The position numbers were made by a program, and so were the translations under genes. Under the pieces are notes generated by a model. That model saw nothing but the letters and a program-made list of their open reading frames with translations. It searched no databases and was not told where the DNA came from. Below are positions 16,129 through 23,856 of a stretch of DNA of 64,000 nt, piece by piece. Source of the DNA: Povalibacter uvarum (GTDB lineage: Bacteria > Pseudomonadota > Gammaproteobacteria > Steroidobacterales > Steroidobacteraceae); NCBI RefSeq assembly GCF_014202975.1, contig NZ_JACHHZ010000002.1, positions 372,001-436,000 on the forward strand, in the 5' to 3' direction. Every line of letters starts with the position of its first letter. Positions within the stretch are counted from its first letter, which is position 1.

Positions 16129-16320
16129 GCCCCGAAAACTCCTGGCCGTACGGGCCTGCCTGTCCGGACCGTCCTGCGGACGTGTAATCAGCGGGCGCGA
16201 CCGTCCCACCGTGAGCGCCAATGCTCTCTTATGTCAGGCCGTAAGTATGCCGACCAAGTCCTTGATTCGCACGGTCGAGAGGGGGTGGGAGGCAGGAAAG
16301 GTGACGGGGAGCACAGGAGG

Positions 16321-16420
16321 AGGGCTCGGGGCGAGAGGCCTGGGGCGCGGGTCAGGCGGTGCCCTCAACGTCTGGCAGCCTTCTGGCCCGGGGCCCCAGC
16401 CCCGAGGCCCGAGCCCGGCT
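16321..16420. repeat. Paired-arm word repeat, GGGGCTCG type (downstream of the regulator gene)
   Basis: The left arm (16321-16352: AGGGCTCGGGGC, GGCCTGGGGC) faces a right arm (16385-16420: GGCCCGGGGCCCC, AGCCCCGAGGCCC). The right arm touches the stop codon of the response-regulator gene. A copy with the same word flanks the other end of that gene. Confidence 0.6.
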
Positions 16421-16854
16421 CATCCCAGCGCCCGATTCACCCTCATCCAGTACTGCCCCAGGATCGACACCTGGTCCGTGAACTGTTTGAAGTCCACGGG
16501 CTTCACGATGTAGCTGTTGGCGTGGCGTTCGTAGCTGCGGGTCATGTCCGATTCCTGGTCGGACGAGGACATGATCACGATGGGAATCGCGCGCAGCTGG
16601 GGGTCCGACTTGATGCGGGCGAGCACGTCGAGCCCGTCGATCTTGGGCATGTGCAGATCGAGCAGCATGAGGCGCGGCAAGCCTGACGGACGCTGTGCGT
16701 ACTGGCCTTTGCGCAGCAGGTAATCGAGCGCTGCTTCGCCGTCCTGCACCCACACGATATTGCGGCTCACGCCGCCGAGTTCGAGGGCTCGCTTGGTCAG
16801 CTCGGCATCTGTCGCATTGTCATCGGCCAGCAGCACGTAACCGGAATGGGTCAT
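16420..16854 (-). CDS. Stand-alone response regulator (Rcp1-like receiver)
   Basis: A 144-residue single receiver domain. The acidic pair is Asp11-Asp12 (LLADDNATDAELTKRAL), the phospho-acceptor is Asp66 (LLDLHMPKIDG) and the conserved lysine is Lys118 (YIVKPVDF). The long beta4 region with DQESDM and the ending YW(M)RVN are typical of Rcp1/CheY-like partners of phytochrome-type or hybrid kinases. There is no output domain. The start ATG overlaps the stop of oligopeptidase B by 4 nt. GC-rich word repeats of the same type flank the gene on both sides. No cognate kinase is adjacent; the PAS/HD-GYP protein downstream has no kinase domain. Confidence 0.9.
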   Translation of the reverse strand: MTHSGYVLLADDNATDAELTKRALELGGVSRNIVWVQDGEAALDYLLRKGQYAQRPSGLPRLMLLDLHMPKIDGLDVLARIKSDPQLRAIPIVIMSSSDQESDMTRSYERHANSYIVKPVDFKQFTDQVSILGQYWMRVNRALG

Positions 16855-19001
16855 GAAGCACCACGAGGGGCACGGGACCCGGGGCTCGGGGCCCGGGTTG
16901 AGATGGAGTCCGTCTCCCGCCCGGGCCCCAAGCCCCGAGCCCCTGGTTCACTGCGCGCGAGCGCAATGACGAAACCATACTCCCGCGCGACTTCGCGCAG
17001 GCGCTGGAATCTGCCGGACTGACCGCCATGTCCGGCTTCCATGTTCGTGTGCAGCAGCAACGGACTCTCGTTCGTCCGGCGCTCGCGCAATCGCGCGACC
17101 CATTTCGCGGGCTCGTAGTACTGCACCTGGCTGTCCCACAGCCCGGTGGTCACGAGCAGCGGCGGATAGTCCTGCGCGCGGACATTGTCATACGGCGAAT
17201 ACGAAAGCATGTAGCGATAGAAGTCCGCTTCGTTCGGATTGCCCCACTCGTCGTACTCGAGGGTCGTCAACGGAATGGACTCATCGAGCATGGTCGTCAC
17301 GATATCGACGAATGGCACGTTCGCCACTGCACCTCCGTACAACTGCGGCGCCGTATTGATCACAGTGCCGATCAGCAGGCCACCGGCGCTGCCGCCGGAC
17401 GCATAGATGCGACCGGCAGTGGCATAGCGTTGCGCGATGAGGAATTGCGTGACGTCGATGAAGTCCTGGAACGTGTTCCACTTGTTGAGCAGTCGCCCCG
17501 TGTCGTACCAGTGACGCCCCATCTCCTGCCCGCCGCGCACGTGCGCGATTGCGTAGATGAAGCCGCGATCCAGCAGCGAAAGTCGCGCCGAGCTGAAGGC
17601 CGGATCCATCGAGAGCCCGTACGAACCATACGCATAGAGAAACAGGGGCGCGGAGCCATCGCGCGGCGTGTCTTTTCGATACACGACTGAAACCGGCACG
17701 CGCTGGCCATCGCGGGCGTCAGCCCACAGGAATTCGCTCGCATAGTTCGCGGGATCGAACTCGCCCAGCACGGGTTCGCGCTTGAGCAACGTGCGATTGC
17801 CGCTGCGAATGTCGTAGTCGAACGTCGAGGTGGGCGTCGTCAGGGACGTGTACACGTAGCGCAGGACCGTCGAATCCATTTCCGGATTCGATCCGAGATG
17901 CATCGTGTAGGCCGGATCGTCGGCTGCCAGGTGGCGCGCCGGTTCACCCCAGCGCTGAAAGCGGATCTTGGAGAGTCCACCGGAGCGCTCGCTCACCGCG
18001 AGGAATTCGCGGAACAGCTCGAAGTCCTGCACCAGCACCTGCGGATCGTGCGGCACGATGCTCTCCCAGCGATCAGGACGGCCGTGATCGGCCCGGCTCG
18101 CCACGCCGACAGCGGCTACGCAGAAATTCTGGGCCTTCCAGTTGCTGCGCACGAAGAAGCGATCATCGAGATGGTCGACCTGGTACTCGTGATCTTCCTC
18201 GCGCGGTGCGAACACTTCGAAAGTCGTGCCGAGATCGTCCGCGGCGGCGAAGCGCCACTCGGACGACGTCGTGCTCTCCGATCCGATGAAGACATAGCGT
18301 TCCGATTTGCTGCGCTCGACCGCGAGGCCGAAGCTCTCATCGGGTTCCTCGTACACGACCGGATCGGGTTGCGAGGAACCGAGCAGATGCCGACGCACCC
18401 GCCGGCCCAGCAGCGTCACCGGATCTTTCTCGATGTAGAGGAAGGTGCGGTTGTCATCGAGCCACGCGATGTCGGCTTCCGCATTCTCGATGATGTCCGG
18501 CAGCAGTTCGCCCGTGCGCAGATCCTTCACGCGCAGCTGGAACTGCCGGCGGCCGACGGTATCGACGGCGTAGACCGTCAACTGGTTGTCGGGACTGACC
18601 TCGTAGTTCGCGAGCTGGAAGAAGGGATGACCTTCCGCCATCGCATTGCCGTCGAGCAGCACGACGGCTTCGCCGTCGTCGGCACCGTCGGCGCGACGCA
18701 TGTAGATCGGATACTCGCGGCCCGTCTCATATCGCGCCCAGTACCAATAGCCGCGATACCTCGCGGGCACCGACGCATCGTCCTGCTTCAGGCGTCCGAT
18801 GATTTCGCGATACACCGCTTCGATGAGCGGCTGGATGGGCTCGAGCACCGCATCCGTATGGGTGTTCTCCGCGCGCAGGTGGGCGATGACGTCGGCATCG
18901 CTGCGGGCATCGTCACGCAGCCAATAGTAGGGATCCTCCCGCGAGCCGTTGGGCGACTCGACGCGATGCGCGCGCATGACGGCTTTGGGAGGTGAGAGCA
19001 A
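16851..19001 (-). CDS. ptrB: Oligopeptidase B (prolyl-oligopeptidase family, S9)
   Basis: 716 residues from a TTG at 19001, preceded by AGGGGA 8 nt upstream. This start gives MLSPPKAV... followed by DPYYWLRDDAR, the usual N-terminus of the family; an ATG at 18977 is possible. A seven-bladed propeller region is followed by the hydrolase domain. The catalytic triad is Ser538 (GGSAGG), Asp623 (GLWDSQVQYYEP) and His658 (MEAGHGG), with spacing of 85 and 35 residues as in E. coli PtrB. The enzyme cleaves short peptides after Arg or Lys in the cytoplasm or periplasm; I see no signal peptide. The last ~25 residues are encoded by a GC-rich repeat and are unlike the family. The stop overlaps the next gene's start by 4 nt. 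Confidence 0.9.
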   Translation of the reverse strand: MLSPPKAVMRAHRVESPNGSREDPYYWLRDDARSDADVIAHLRAENTHTDAVLEPIQPLIEAVYREIIGRLKQDDASVPARYRGYWYWARYETGREYPIYMRRADGADDGEAVVLLDGNAMAEGHPFFQLANYEVSPDNQLTVYAVDTVGRRQFQLRVKDLRTGELLPDIIENAEADIAWLDDNRTFLYIEKDPVTLLGRRVRRHLLGSSQPDPVVYEEPDESFGLAVERSKSERYVFIGSESTTSSEWRFAAADDLGTTFEVFAPREEDHEYQVDHLDDRFFVRSNWKAQNFCVAAVGVASRADHGRPDRWESIVPHDPQVLVQDFELFREFLAVSERSGGLSKIRFQRWGEPARHLAADDPAYTMHLGSNPEMDSTVLRYVYTSLTTPTSTFDYDIRSGNRTLLKREPVLGEFDPANYASEFLWADARDGQRVPVSVVYRKDTPRDGSAPLFLYAYGSYGLSMDPAFSSARLSLLDRGFIYAIAHVRGGQEMGRHWYDTGRLLNKWNTFQDFIDVTQFLIAQRYATAGRIYASGGSAGGLLIGTVINTAPQLYGGAVANVPFVDIVTTMLDESIPLTTLEYDEWGNPNEADFYRYMLSYSPYDNVRAQDYPPLLVTTGLWDSQVQYYEPAKWVARLRERRTNESPLLLHTNMEAGHGGQSGRFQRLREVAREYGFVIALARSEPGARGLGPGRETDSISTRAPSPGSRAPRGAS
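16863..16947. repeat. Paired-arm word repeat, GGGGCTCG type (inside the 3' end of oligopeptidase B)
   Basis: The left arm (16866-16898: GAGGGGCACGGGACCC, GGGGCTCGGGGCCC) and right arm (16917-16945: CCCGCCCGGGCCCC, AAGCCCCGAGCCCC) flank an 18-nt centre. The element is translated as the last ~25 residues of the peptidase, so it has extended the reading frame. Confidence 0.6.
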
Positions 19002-19498
19002 CGTCGATCCCCTGCGTCCGCATATGGATGCGGCCGAACTGAATGCTGCGTCCTTCTGGATTTTCCGGGTTACGACCGGGGAATGCCGGTCCTGCCAGAT
19101 CGGTGCGCTATATAGCCCGGTCCGCGCGAAGCCGTAAATCGTCAACTCCCTCAATGCGGCCTCCCCTTTTCGGCGGTCCGCTGTCGCCAAAAGGTGACGT
19201 GCTCGGATGAAACCTGCCCGCCCTGGGACCACCATTCACCCATCCACTCGCCATTTCATAGGGCCCGGACAACACCGGCCCGGTGGCGGTAGGATTCGAC
19301 CGCTGCGCTGCAAAGCGGCAAGCAGCGGCCCAGATAAGCGGTTGGGGACACAACGAAGACGACCGGGACCCGCTTGTACGAATTTCTGGGGTGCAGTTCA
19401 CGCGGCTGGCCCGGAAAAGGCAGATGCAGGTCTCAGTCATCCGACTTTGCATAAGTAAGTATTAGAAACCAGCATGAAAGCCCCCGTAGGAGTGGGTA
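19002..19498. other. 497-nt intergenic region between divergent genes
   Basis: I see no gene. It must hold the promoters for oligopeptidase B (minus) and the second receiver-TonB gene (plus). AGGAG at 19489-19493 is the ribosome binding site of the latter, and the AT-rich TAAGTAAGTATTAG near 19453 may be part of its promoter. No reliable -35/-10 pair could be assigned by eye. Confidence 0.4.
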
Positions 19499-21478
19499 AT
19501 GGCCAATGCGCATAACAGCCGTCCAGCGGGCGGCGAAGAAGTGAATCTGGAAATCGACGACACGCAGAGCGCGCGCATCCTGGGCGAAGAAGGCCATCAG
19601 CCTCCCGTCCTGGTGCTCAGCCGCGATGCCGGCCTCGTCGAAACCGTACGCAAGGCAGCGCCGCGCGGAGCGTCAGTCGCCCATGCACCGGATCTCGACC
19701 AGGTGGCGGACCGCCTGCCGAGCCTGAAGCCCGGCGTCCTGGTCGCCGACACGGCCAGCACCTCGGATGTTGCGGCACTGGTTGCCCAGCTCACGCAGCA
19801 CTTCCCTGAACTCGTCGTGGTCGTTGCGGGCAAGCGCGAAGACAGCGCTTCGCTGATGCAGCTCACGGCCGCGGGACGCATCTTCCGCTTCCTGCTCACG
19901 CCGCTGTCGCATGGTCAGACTCGGCTCGCCCTCGAAGCCGCAATCACCCAGCACATCGACCTCAAGGCCGCTGGGCAGCGCCAGAGCTCAGGCGGTGCCG
20001 GCGAAACCGGCGGCAAGAACTACGTGATGACTTACGGCGCCCTCGCCGCGGGTCTGCTCATTCTCATCGGCGGTATCTGGTTCGGCATCAAGCAGTTCAC
20101 CGGCAAGGAAGCGCCTGTCGAAACGCCGACCGCAACCGCACCGACCGAACAGCCTGGCGGCGTTCCCGAGAGGCCCGATCCCGTGCAGGCCGAGCTCGCG
20201 CTCGCGAAGGAAGCTTTCGATCAGGGCAAGTTCCTCGAACCGGCCGGCGAAAGCGCCCTCGACTTCTATCGCAGCGCGCTCACGCTGGATCCGGAAAGCC
20301 AGGCCGCGAAGGATGGTATACGTTCCGTCGTGGACAAGATTCTCGTCCGCGCGGAAACCGCACTCACGGCAGAGAAGCTCGAAGAAGCGATCCGTGCGAT
20401 CGAAACTGCGCGCACTATCGATTCGACGCATCCGCGTCTGTCGTTCCTCGATACGCAGATCGCCCGCGAGCGCGAACGTCTGAAGCTCACGCAGGCGGCT
20501 GAAGTCGGTAGCCGCGTCCGCACGCTGGTCGCACAGGCAAACGATCGCATGGCCAACGGCCGTCTGATCACGCCGGCAAACGCGAGCGCCCGCGATTCGC
20601 TCGTCGAAGCGCGCCGCCTCGATCCGACCGACCCGAACGTCGTGCAGAGCATCCGCGAACTAAGTGCGCTGCTCACCGAAGAAGCCCGCAAGTCGCTCGC
20701 CGCAGGACGCGTCGACGAAGCGCAGGGCTACGTGAATGGCGCTCGCCAGCTCGGCTACGCAGGCGCAGCGCTCGCGACAGTTGAACGCTCGCTCGCTGAT
20801 GCAACGCGCAGTGCAGCTCCCGCGGCTGCTGGCGCACGCCGTCCGGCGTCCGCTCCCGCGGCTGCCGGTCCGAACACCGACGCGCTCGTTGCCGAAGCCC
20901 GGCAGCGTCTCGCGGACGGCAAGCTGATCGATCCGCCGGGCGCCAGCGCGAAGGACTCGCTCCTCGCGATCGTCGCCGCGACGCCGAATCGTCCGGAAGT
21001 GGAAGAACTCTCGCGCGCCCTGTCGACCCGCTTGCTGAACTCGGGCAAGCAGGCCATGGCAGCGAAGGCATACGATCGTTCGGCACAGCTGATCGCGGGT
21101 GCCCGCGAAGTCGGAGCGCGCTACAACGAAGCGGGCATCGCACAGGCTGAAGCCGAGCTCCAGGCTGCACGAGAACAGACGGCACAGCAGACGAACGTCG
21201 TGTCCGCCGCAACGCTGAAGCGCACGCGCACGGTCAACCCGGTGTATCCGGAGTCGGCCCGCAAGCGCGGTGTCGAGGGCTGGGTGGAAATGGCATTCAC
21301 GGTCACGCCGAACGGCACGGTCGAAGACGTCGAAGTTCGCAACGCGAGCCCGGCGGATGTGTTCGACGATGCCGCTGTCCGCGCGATCCGCCAGTGGCGC
21401 TTCGAGCCAGTCGAGCGCAATGGCCAGAAGGTGTCGCAGCGCGCGATGGTTCGCCTGCGCTTCGAACAGCAGCAGTAA
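19499..21478 (+). CDS. Second receiver-like-TM-repeat-TonB C-terminal protein, with a degenerate receiver
   Basis: A 659-residue paralogue of the 5915-7849 protein with the same order: receiver-like domain (~36-150), membrane helix (~177-196), a Pro/Thr linker, three repeats each starting G(R/K)(L/F)-x-x-P (QGKFLEPA, NGRLITPA, DGKLIDPP), an Ala/Pro linker between repeats two and three, and a TonB domain (~579-659: NPVYPESARKRG, AIRQWRFEP). The receiver keeps Asp84 (VLVADTAS) but has one acid instead of a pair (SRDAG), and the conserved Lys is Thr134 (FLLTPLS), so it is probably not phosphorylated normally. The ATG at 19499 has AGGAG 6 nt upstream. It stands alone and ends at a strong terminator. 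Confidence 0.85.
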   Translation: MANAHNSRPAGGEEVNLEIDDTQSARILGEEGHQPPVLVLSRDAGLVETVRKAAPRGASVAHAPDLDQVADRLPSLKPGVLVADTASTSDVAALVAQLTQHFPELVVVVAGKREDSASLMQLTAAGRIFRFLLTPLSHGQTRLALEAAITQHIDLKAAGQRQSSGGAGETGGKNYVMTYGALAAGLLILIGGIWFGIKQFTGKEAPVETPTATAPTEQPGGVPERPDPVQAELALAKEAFDQGKFLEPAGESALDFYRSALTLDPESQAAKDGIRSVVDKILVRAETALTAEKLEEAIRAIETARTIDSTHPRLSFLDTQIARERERLKLTQAAEVGSRVRTLVAQANDRMANGRLITPANASARDSLVEARRLDPTDPNVVQSIRELSALLTEEARKSLAAGRVDEAQGYVNGARQLGYAGAALATVERSLADATRSAAPAAAGARRPASAPAAAGPNTDALVAEARQRLADGKLIDPPGASAKDSLLAIVAATPNRPEVEELSRALSTRLLNSGKQAMAAKAYDRSAQLIAGAREVGARYNEAGIAQAEAELQAAREQTAQQTNVVSAATLKRTRTVNPVYPESARKRGVEGWVEMAFTVTPNGTVEDVEVRNASPADVFDDAAVRAIRQWRFEPVERNGQKVSQRAMVRLRFEQQQ

Positions 21479-21487
21479 GAAGATCGA

Positions 21488-21529
21488 AAAGAAAGGGCCC
21501 GCTGCTCGCGCAGCGGGCCCTTTTCTTTT
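21488..21529 (+). terminator. Strong intrinsic terminator
   Basis: A stem of 11 GC-rich base pairs (GGGCCCGCTGC / GCAGCGGGCCC, loop TCGC) is flanked by AAAA and TTTTCTTTT, so it can work in both directions between the convergent receiver-TonB and DoxX genes. Confidence 0.9.
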
Positions 21530-21530
21530 C

Positions 21531-21641
21531 TGGGCCACTGGCTACTGGTCAACTGGCTGCTGGCCAGACCGAAGAGGACGGAAAAGAAGCGGAGTACTCT
21601 TCTCGTTTCTGGCCAGTAGCCAGCAGCCAGTCGCCAGCCGC
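21531..21641. repeat. Paired-arm word repeat, CTGGCTACTGGCCA type
   Basis: The left arm (21531-21567) strings together CTGGC-type words (CACTGGCTACTGGTC, AACTGGCTGCTGGCCAG). The right arm (21609-21641) is the complementary type (GGCCAGTAGCCAG, CAGCCAGTCGCCAG). The centre is ~40 nt. It lies between the terminator and the 3' end of the DoxX gene. Confidence 0.6.
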
Positions 21642-21646
21642 CAATC

Positions 21647-22066
21647 TCACGCCGTCTGCAGCTTGCCGTCCCCCACCGTCACTGCAGCACGTGCCGGTGC
21701 CGCCTGCAGCGCCACCACAATCGCGATCACGATCAGGAACACGGGATATTCCCAGCCACCGTTCGCATTGCTGAAGACCCAGCCGTTGCCGATGTGCGCC
21801 CATGTCGCACCGATCAGCACGGGCACGAGAGCGAGCGCCACCCAGCGAGTGCGGATGCCGAGCACCAGCAGCACGCCACCGATCGCTTCCAGAGCAAAGA
21901 CGACGTAGGCGAGCGATGACGGCAGGCCGAGCGACCCGAAGTACTGAGCGGTGCCTGCAAGCGTGAACGTGAAGTATTTCAGGATCACGCTGTGAGCGAT
22001 GAACATGAGGCCGAGCGAAACGCGCAGCAAGGTATTGCCTGCACGCTGGGTATCGAAGTCGAACAT
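21647..22066 (-). CDS. DoxX family membrane protein
   Basis: A 139-residue protein with four hydrophobic segments, the normal size and layout of DoxX/SURF4-like proteins. The start (LRVSLGLMFIAHSVILKYFTF) and the segment AYVVFALEAIGGVLLVLGI are typical. AAGGAGA precedes the ATG at 22066. It is the second gene of a pair with the rhodanese gene (60-nt gap) and diverges from a LysR regulator; DoxX genes next to LysR regulators are common and often linked to thiol or redox stress. The exact function is unknown. Confidence 0.88.
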   Translation of the reverse strand: MFDFDTQRAGNTLLRVSLGLMFIAHSVILKYFTFTLAGTAQYFGSLGLPSSLAYVVFALEAIGGVLLVLGIRTRWVALALVPVLIGATWAHIGNGWVFSNANGGWEYPVFLIVIAIVVALQAAPARAAVTVGDGKLQTA

Positions 22067-22126
22067 GTTGAAATCTCCTTGAGTTGGATGTCTGTGATTC
22101 GGACGCGGACGAAGACGCGCTATGCC

Positions 22127-22495
22127 CTATTGGTCAACTTCGACCTCCAGTCCGGCGCTGCGCCAGGCGTCGAATCCGCCTTCCATCTCGACGACGGAGT
22201 AACCCGCGGTGGCAATCTCGACCGCGGCGGCCGCGCCGAGCTTGCAGTTCTGGCTGTAGCAATAAAGAACGTTCGTGCGGTCCTTCGAGAGCCCCGCCAG
22301 CGTGTGCCAGCGGCCTCGCGGCAAGTTGATCGCTCCGGGAATGTGGCCCGCGCGATAGTCCCCGGGCTCGCGCACGTCAACGACCGTAATGCGCTCGTTC
22401 CGCCGGATCTGGCCGTCGAGCTCCACCGGACCGGTGGTGTAAAGCAGCCGCTGCGCGAAGAACTCGCGAGCCTGATGCGGATCCTGGGTAACCAT
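22127..22495 (-). CDS. Rhodanese-like sulfurtransferase
   Basis: A 122-residue single rhodanese domain. The motifs VVDVREPGDYRAGHIPGAINLP and the active-site loop CYSQNC (candidate persulfide Cys) are present, as is the closing MEGGFDAW. GAGG lies upstream of the ATG at 22495. It is the first gene of the rhodanese-DoxX pair. It probably handles sulfane sulfur in the cytoplasm; the divergent LysR gene is its likely regulator (inference from layout). Confidence 0.9.
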   Translation of the reverse strand: MVTQDPHQAREFFAQRLLYTTGPVELDGQIRRNERITVVDVREPGDYRAGHIPGAINLPRGRWHTLAGLSKDRTNVLYCYSQNCKLGAAAAVEIATAGYSVVEMEGGFDAWRSAGLEVEVDQ

Positions 22496-22581
22496 GACTT
22501 CGACCTCGGGCAGAATTCAGTGAGGTAGAAGGTAGGCCCGATGAAGCGCGGGATCATCGGGGTGGGGGGAATGGGATTTAT

Positions 22582-22717
22582 TCCAGAGGCCAACCGGCCA
22601 GCTGGCTGACTGGCCGGCTGGCCAGAACAGAAAGTGGTGCGCATGGGGCTAGAATCAGCAACCGAACCCTCGGGGTCTCTGGCCAGTCGGCCAGTTGGCC
22701 GGTTTGCCAGCAGGCCA
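22582..22717. repeat. Paired-arm word repeat, TGGCCA type
   Basis: The left arm (22582-22625: AGGCCAACCGGCCAGCTGG, CTGGCCGGCTGGCCAG) and right arm (22679-22717: CTGGCCAGTCGGCCAG, TTGGCCGG, CCAGCAGGCC) flank a ~53-nt centre. The right arm ends 5 nt before the LysR start codon, so the element fills most of the divergent promoter region. Confidence 0.65.
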
Positions 22718-22721
22718 CTCC

Positions 22722-23642
22722 ATGCAATCCCTCACCGACATCGCCATCTTCGTCAAAGTCGTCGAGCTCTCGAGCTTCACTGCGGCAGCAGATGCGCTCG
22801 AGATGTCGCAGCCGGTCGTCAGCAAGGCGATCACGCGGCTGGAGGAGAAGCTCGGGGCGCGATTGCTCAATCGTACGACGCGGCGCCTGAGCCTGACCGA
22901 GGCGGGGTCGGAGCTGTACCGGCGCAGCGTGCGGGCGCTCGAAGAGATCGAGAACGCGGAGCTCGAAGTTGCGCGCTTTCAGACAGAGCCGCGCGGTACG
23001 TTGCGGGTATCGGCTCCGATGTCCTTCAGCATCCTGCAGCTCGGCGCGAAGCTGGATCGCTTCCTGGATCGCTATCCCGGCGTGACGATGGAGCTGAGTC
23101 TCGACGATCGTCGCATCGATCTCGTCGAAGAAGGGTTCGACGTGGCGATCCGCATCGCCAACCTGCGCGACTCGAGTCTCGTCGCACGCAAGATCGTTCC
23201 GTGCCGCCAGGTGCTCTGCGCATCACCCGCGTATCTGAAGAAGCACGGCACGCCGGAGCGGCCTGAAGATCTGCTGGAGCACAACTGCATCCTCTACTCC
23301 TTCCTCACGAACGCGCGCGAGTGGCGCCTCGTCGATGAGCAAGGCGAAACGCACGTCGTGCCGCTGAAGGGCTCACTGCAAACCAACAACGGTCTCGTGA
23401 ACCGGGCCGCGTGCATCTCCGGCGTCGGCATCGTCATGCTGCCGACCTTCTACGTCGGTGATCAGCTGCGCTCGGGCGAGCTCGTCCCTATCCTGTGCAA
23501 ATTCCGTCCAGTAGACATCGCCGTCTATGCCGTCTACCCAGAGCGCCGCAACCTGACGCCGAAAGTAAGAGCGTTCGTGGACTTTCTGGCCGAGACGTTT
23601 GGACCCGAGCCGGAGTGGGAGAAGGGGTGTCCGCTGGATTAG
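22722..23642 (+). CDS. LysR-family transcriptional regulator
   Basis: A 306-residue protein with an N-terminal winged helix (MQSLTDIAIFVKVVELSSF, then ADALEMSQPVVSKAITRLEE as recognition helix, RLLNRTTRRLSLTEAG as wing) and a C-terminal effector domain. It resembles the AaeR/PecT-like subgroup that acts on a neighbouring divergent gene. The ATG at 22722 follows the repeat element. Likely targets are the divergent rhodanese and DoxX genes. The effector is unknown. Confidence 0.92.
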   Translation: MQSLTDIAIFVKVVELSSFTAAADALEMSQPVVSKAITRLEEKLGARLLNRTTRRLSLTEAGSELYRRSVRALEEIENAELEVARFQTEPRGTLRVSAPMSFSILQLGAKLDRFLDRYPGVTMELSLDDRRIDLVEEGFDVAIRIANLRDSSLVARKIVPCRQVLCASPAYLKKHGTPERPEDLLEHNCILYSFLTNAREWRLVDEQGETHVVPLKGSLQTNNGLVNRAACISGVGIVMLPTFYVGDQLRSGELVPILCKFRPVDIAVYAVYPERRNLTPKVRAFVDFLAETFGPEPEWEKGCPLD

Positions 23643-23714
23643 CGATGAGACCGAAGAACTGCCAATAGCGGCCTCCCTTCTGGCTCACCGCTCGCAGCTC
23701 GTCGCTCGCAGGCT
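23641..23714. repeat. Word repeat, GAGC type, with a short left arm
   Basis: The right arm (23676-23714) has GGCTCACCGCTCGCAGCTCG and TCGCTCGCAGGC, nearly the same words as the right arms at 13739 and 60873. The left arm is short (AGCGATGAG at 23641-23649). The element sits at the 3' end of the LysR gene. Confidence 0.5.
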
Positions 23715-23856
23715 TCCCTGCACCACCCCCGCCCCCCACTCCAGTGCACTCGCACCATCTGCGAGCGCAATAGCGTCCTCCAATCGCTCAACTCCCTGAT
23801 TTCGCCTCTGGCATCCCCCTTGCACTGGACGCAAGTCGAGTTCAATGGAGTGATCG

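Noticed and set aside
16321-16947. Insertion sequence around the response-regulator gene
   Set aside because: The flanking repeats are low-complexity word runs, not terminal inverted repeats of an IS, and no transposase or target duplication is present.
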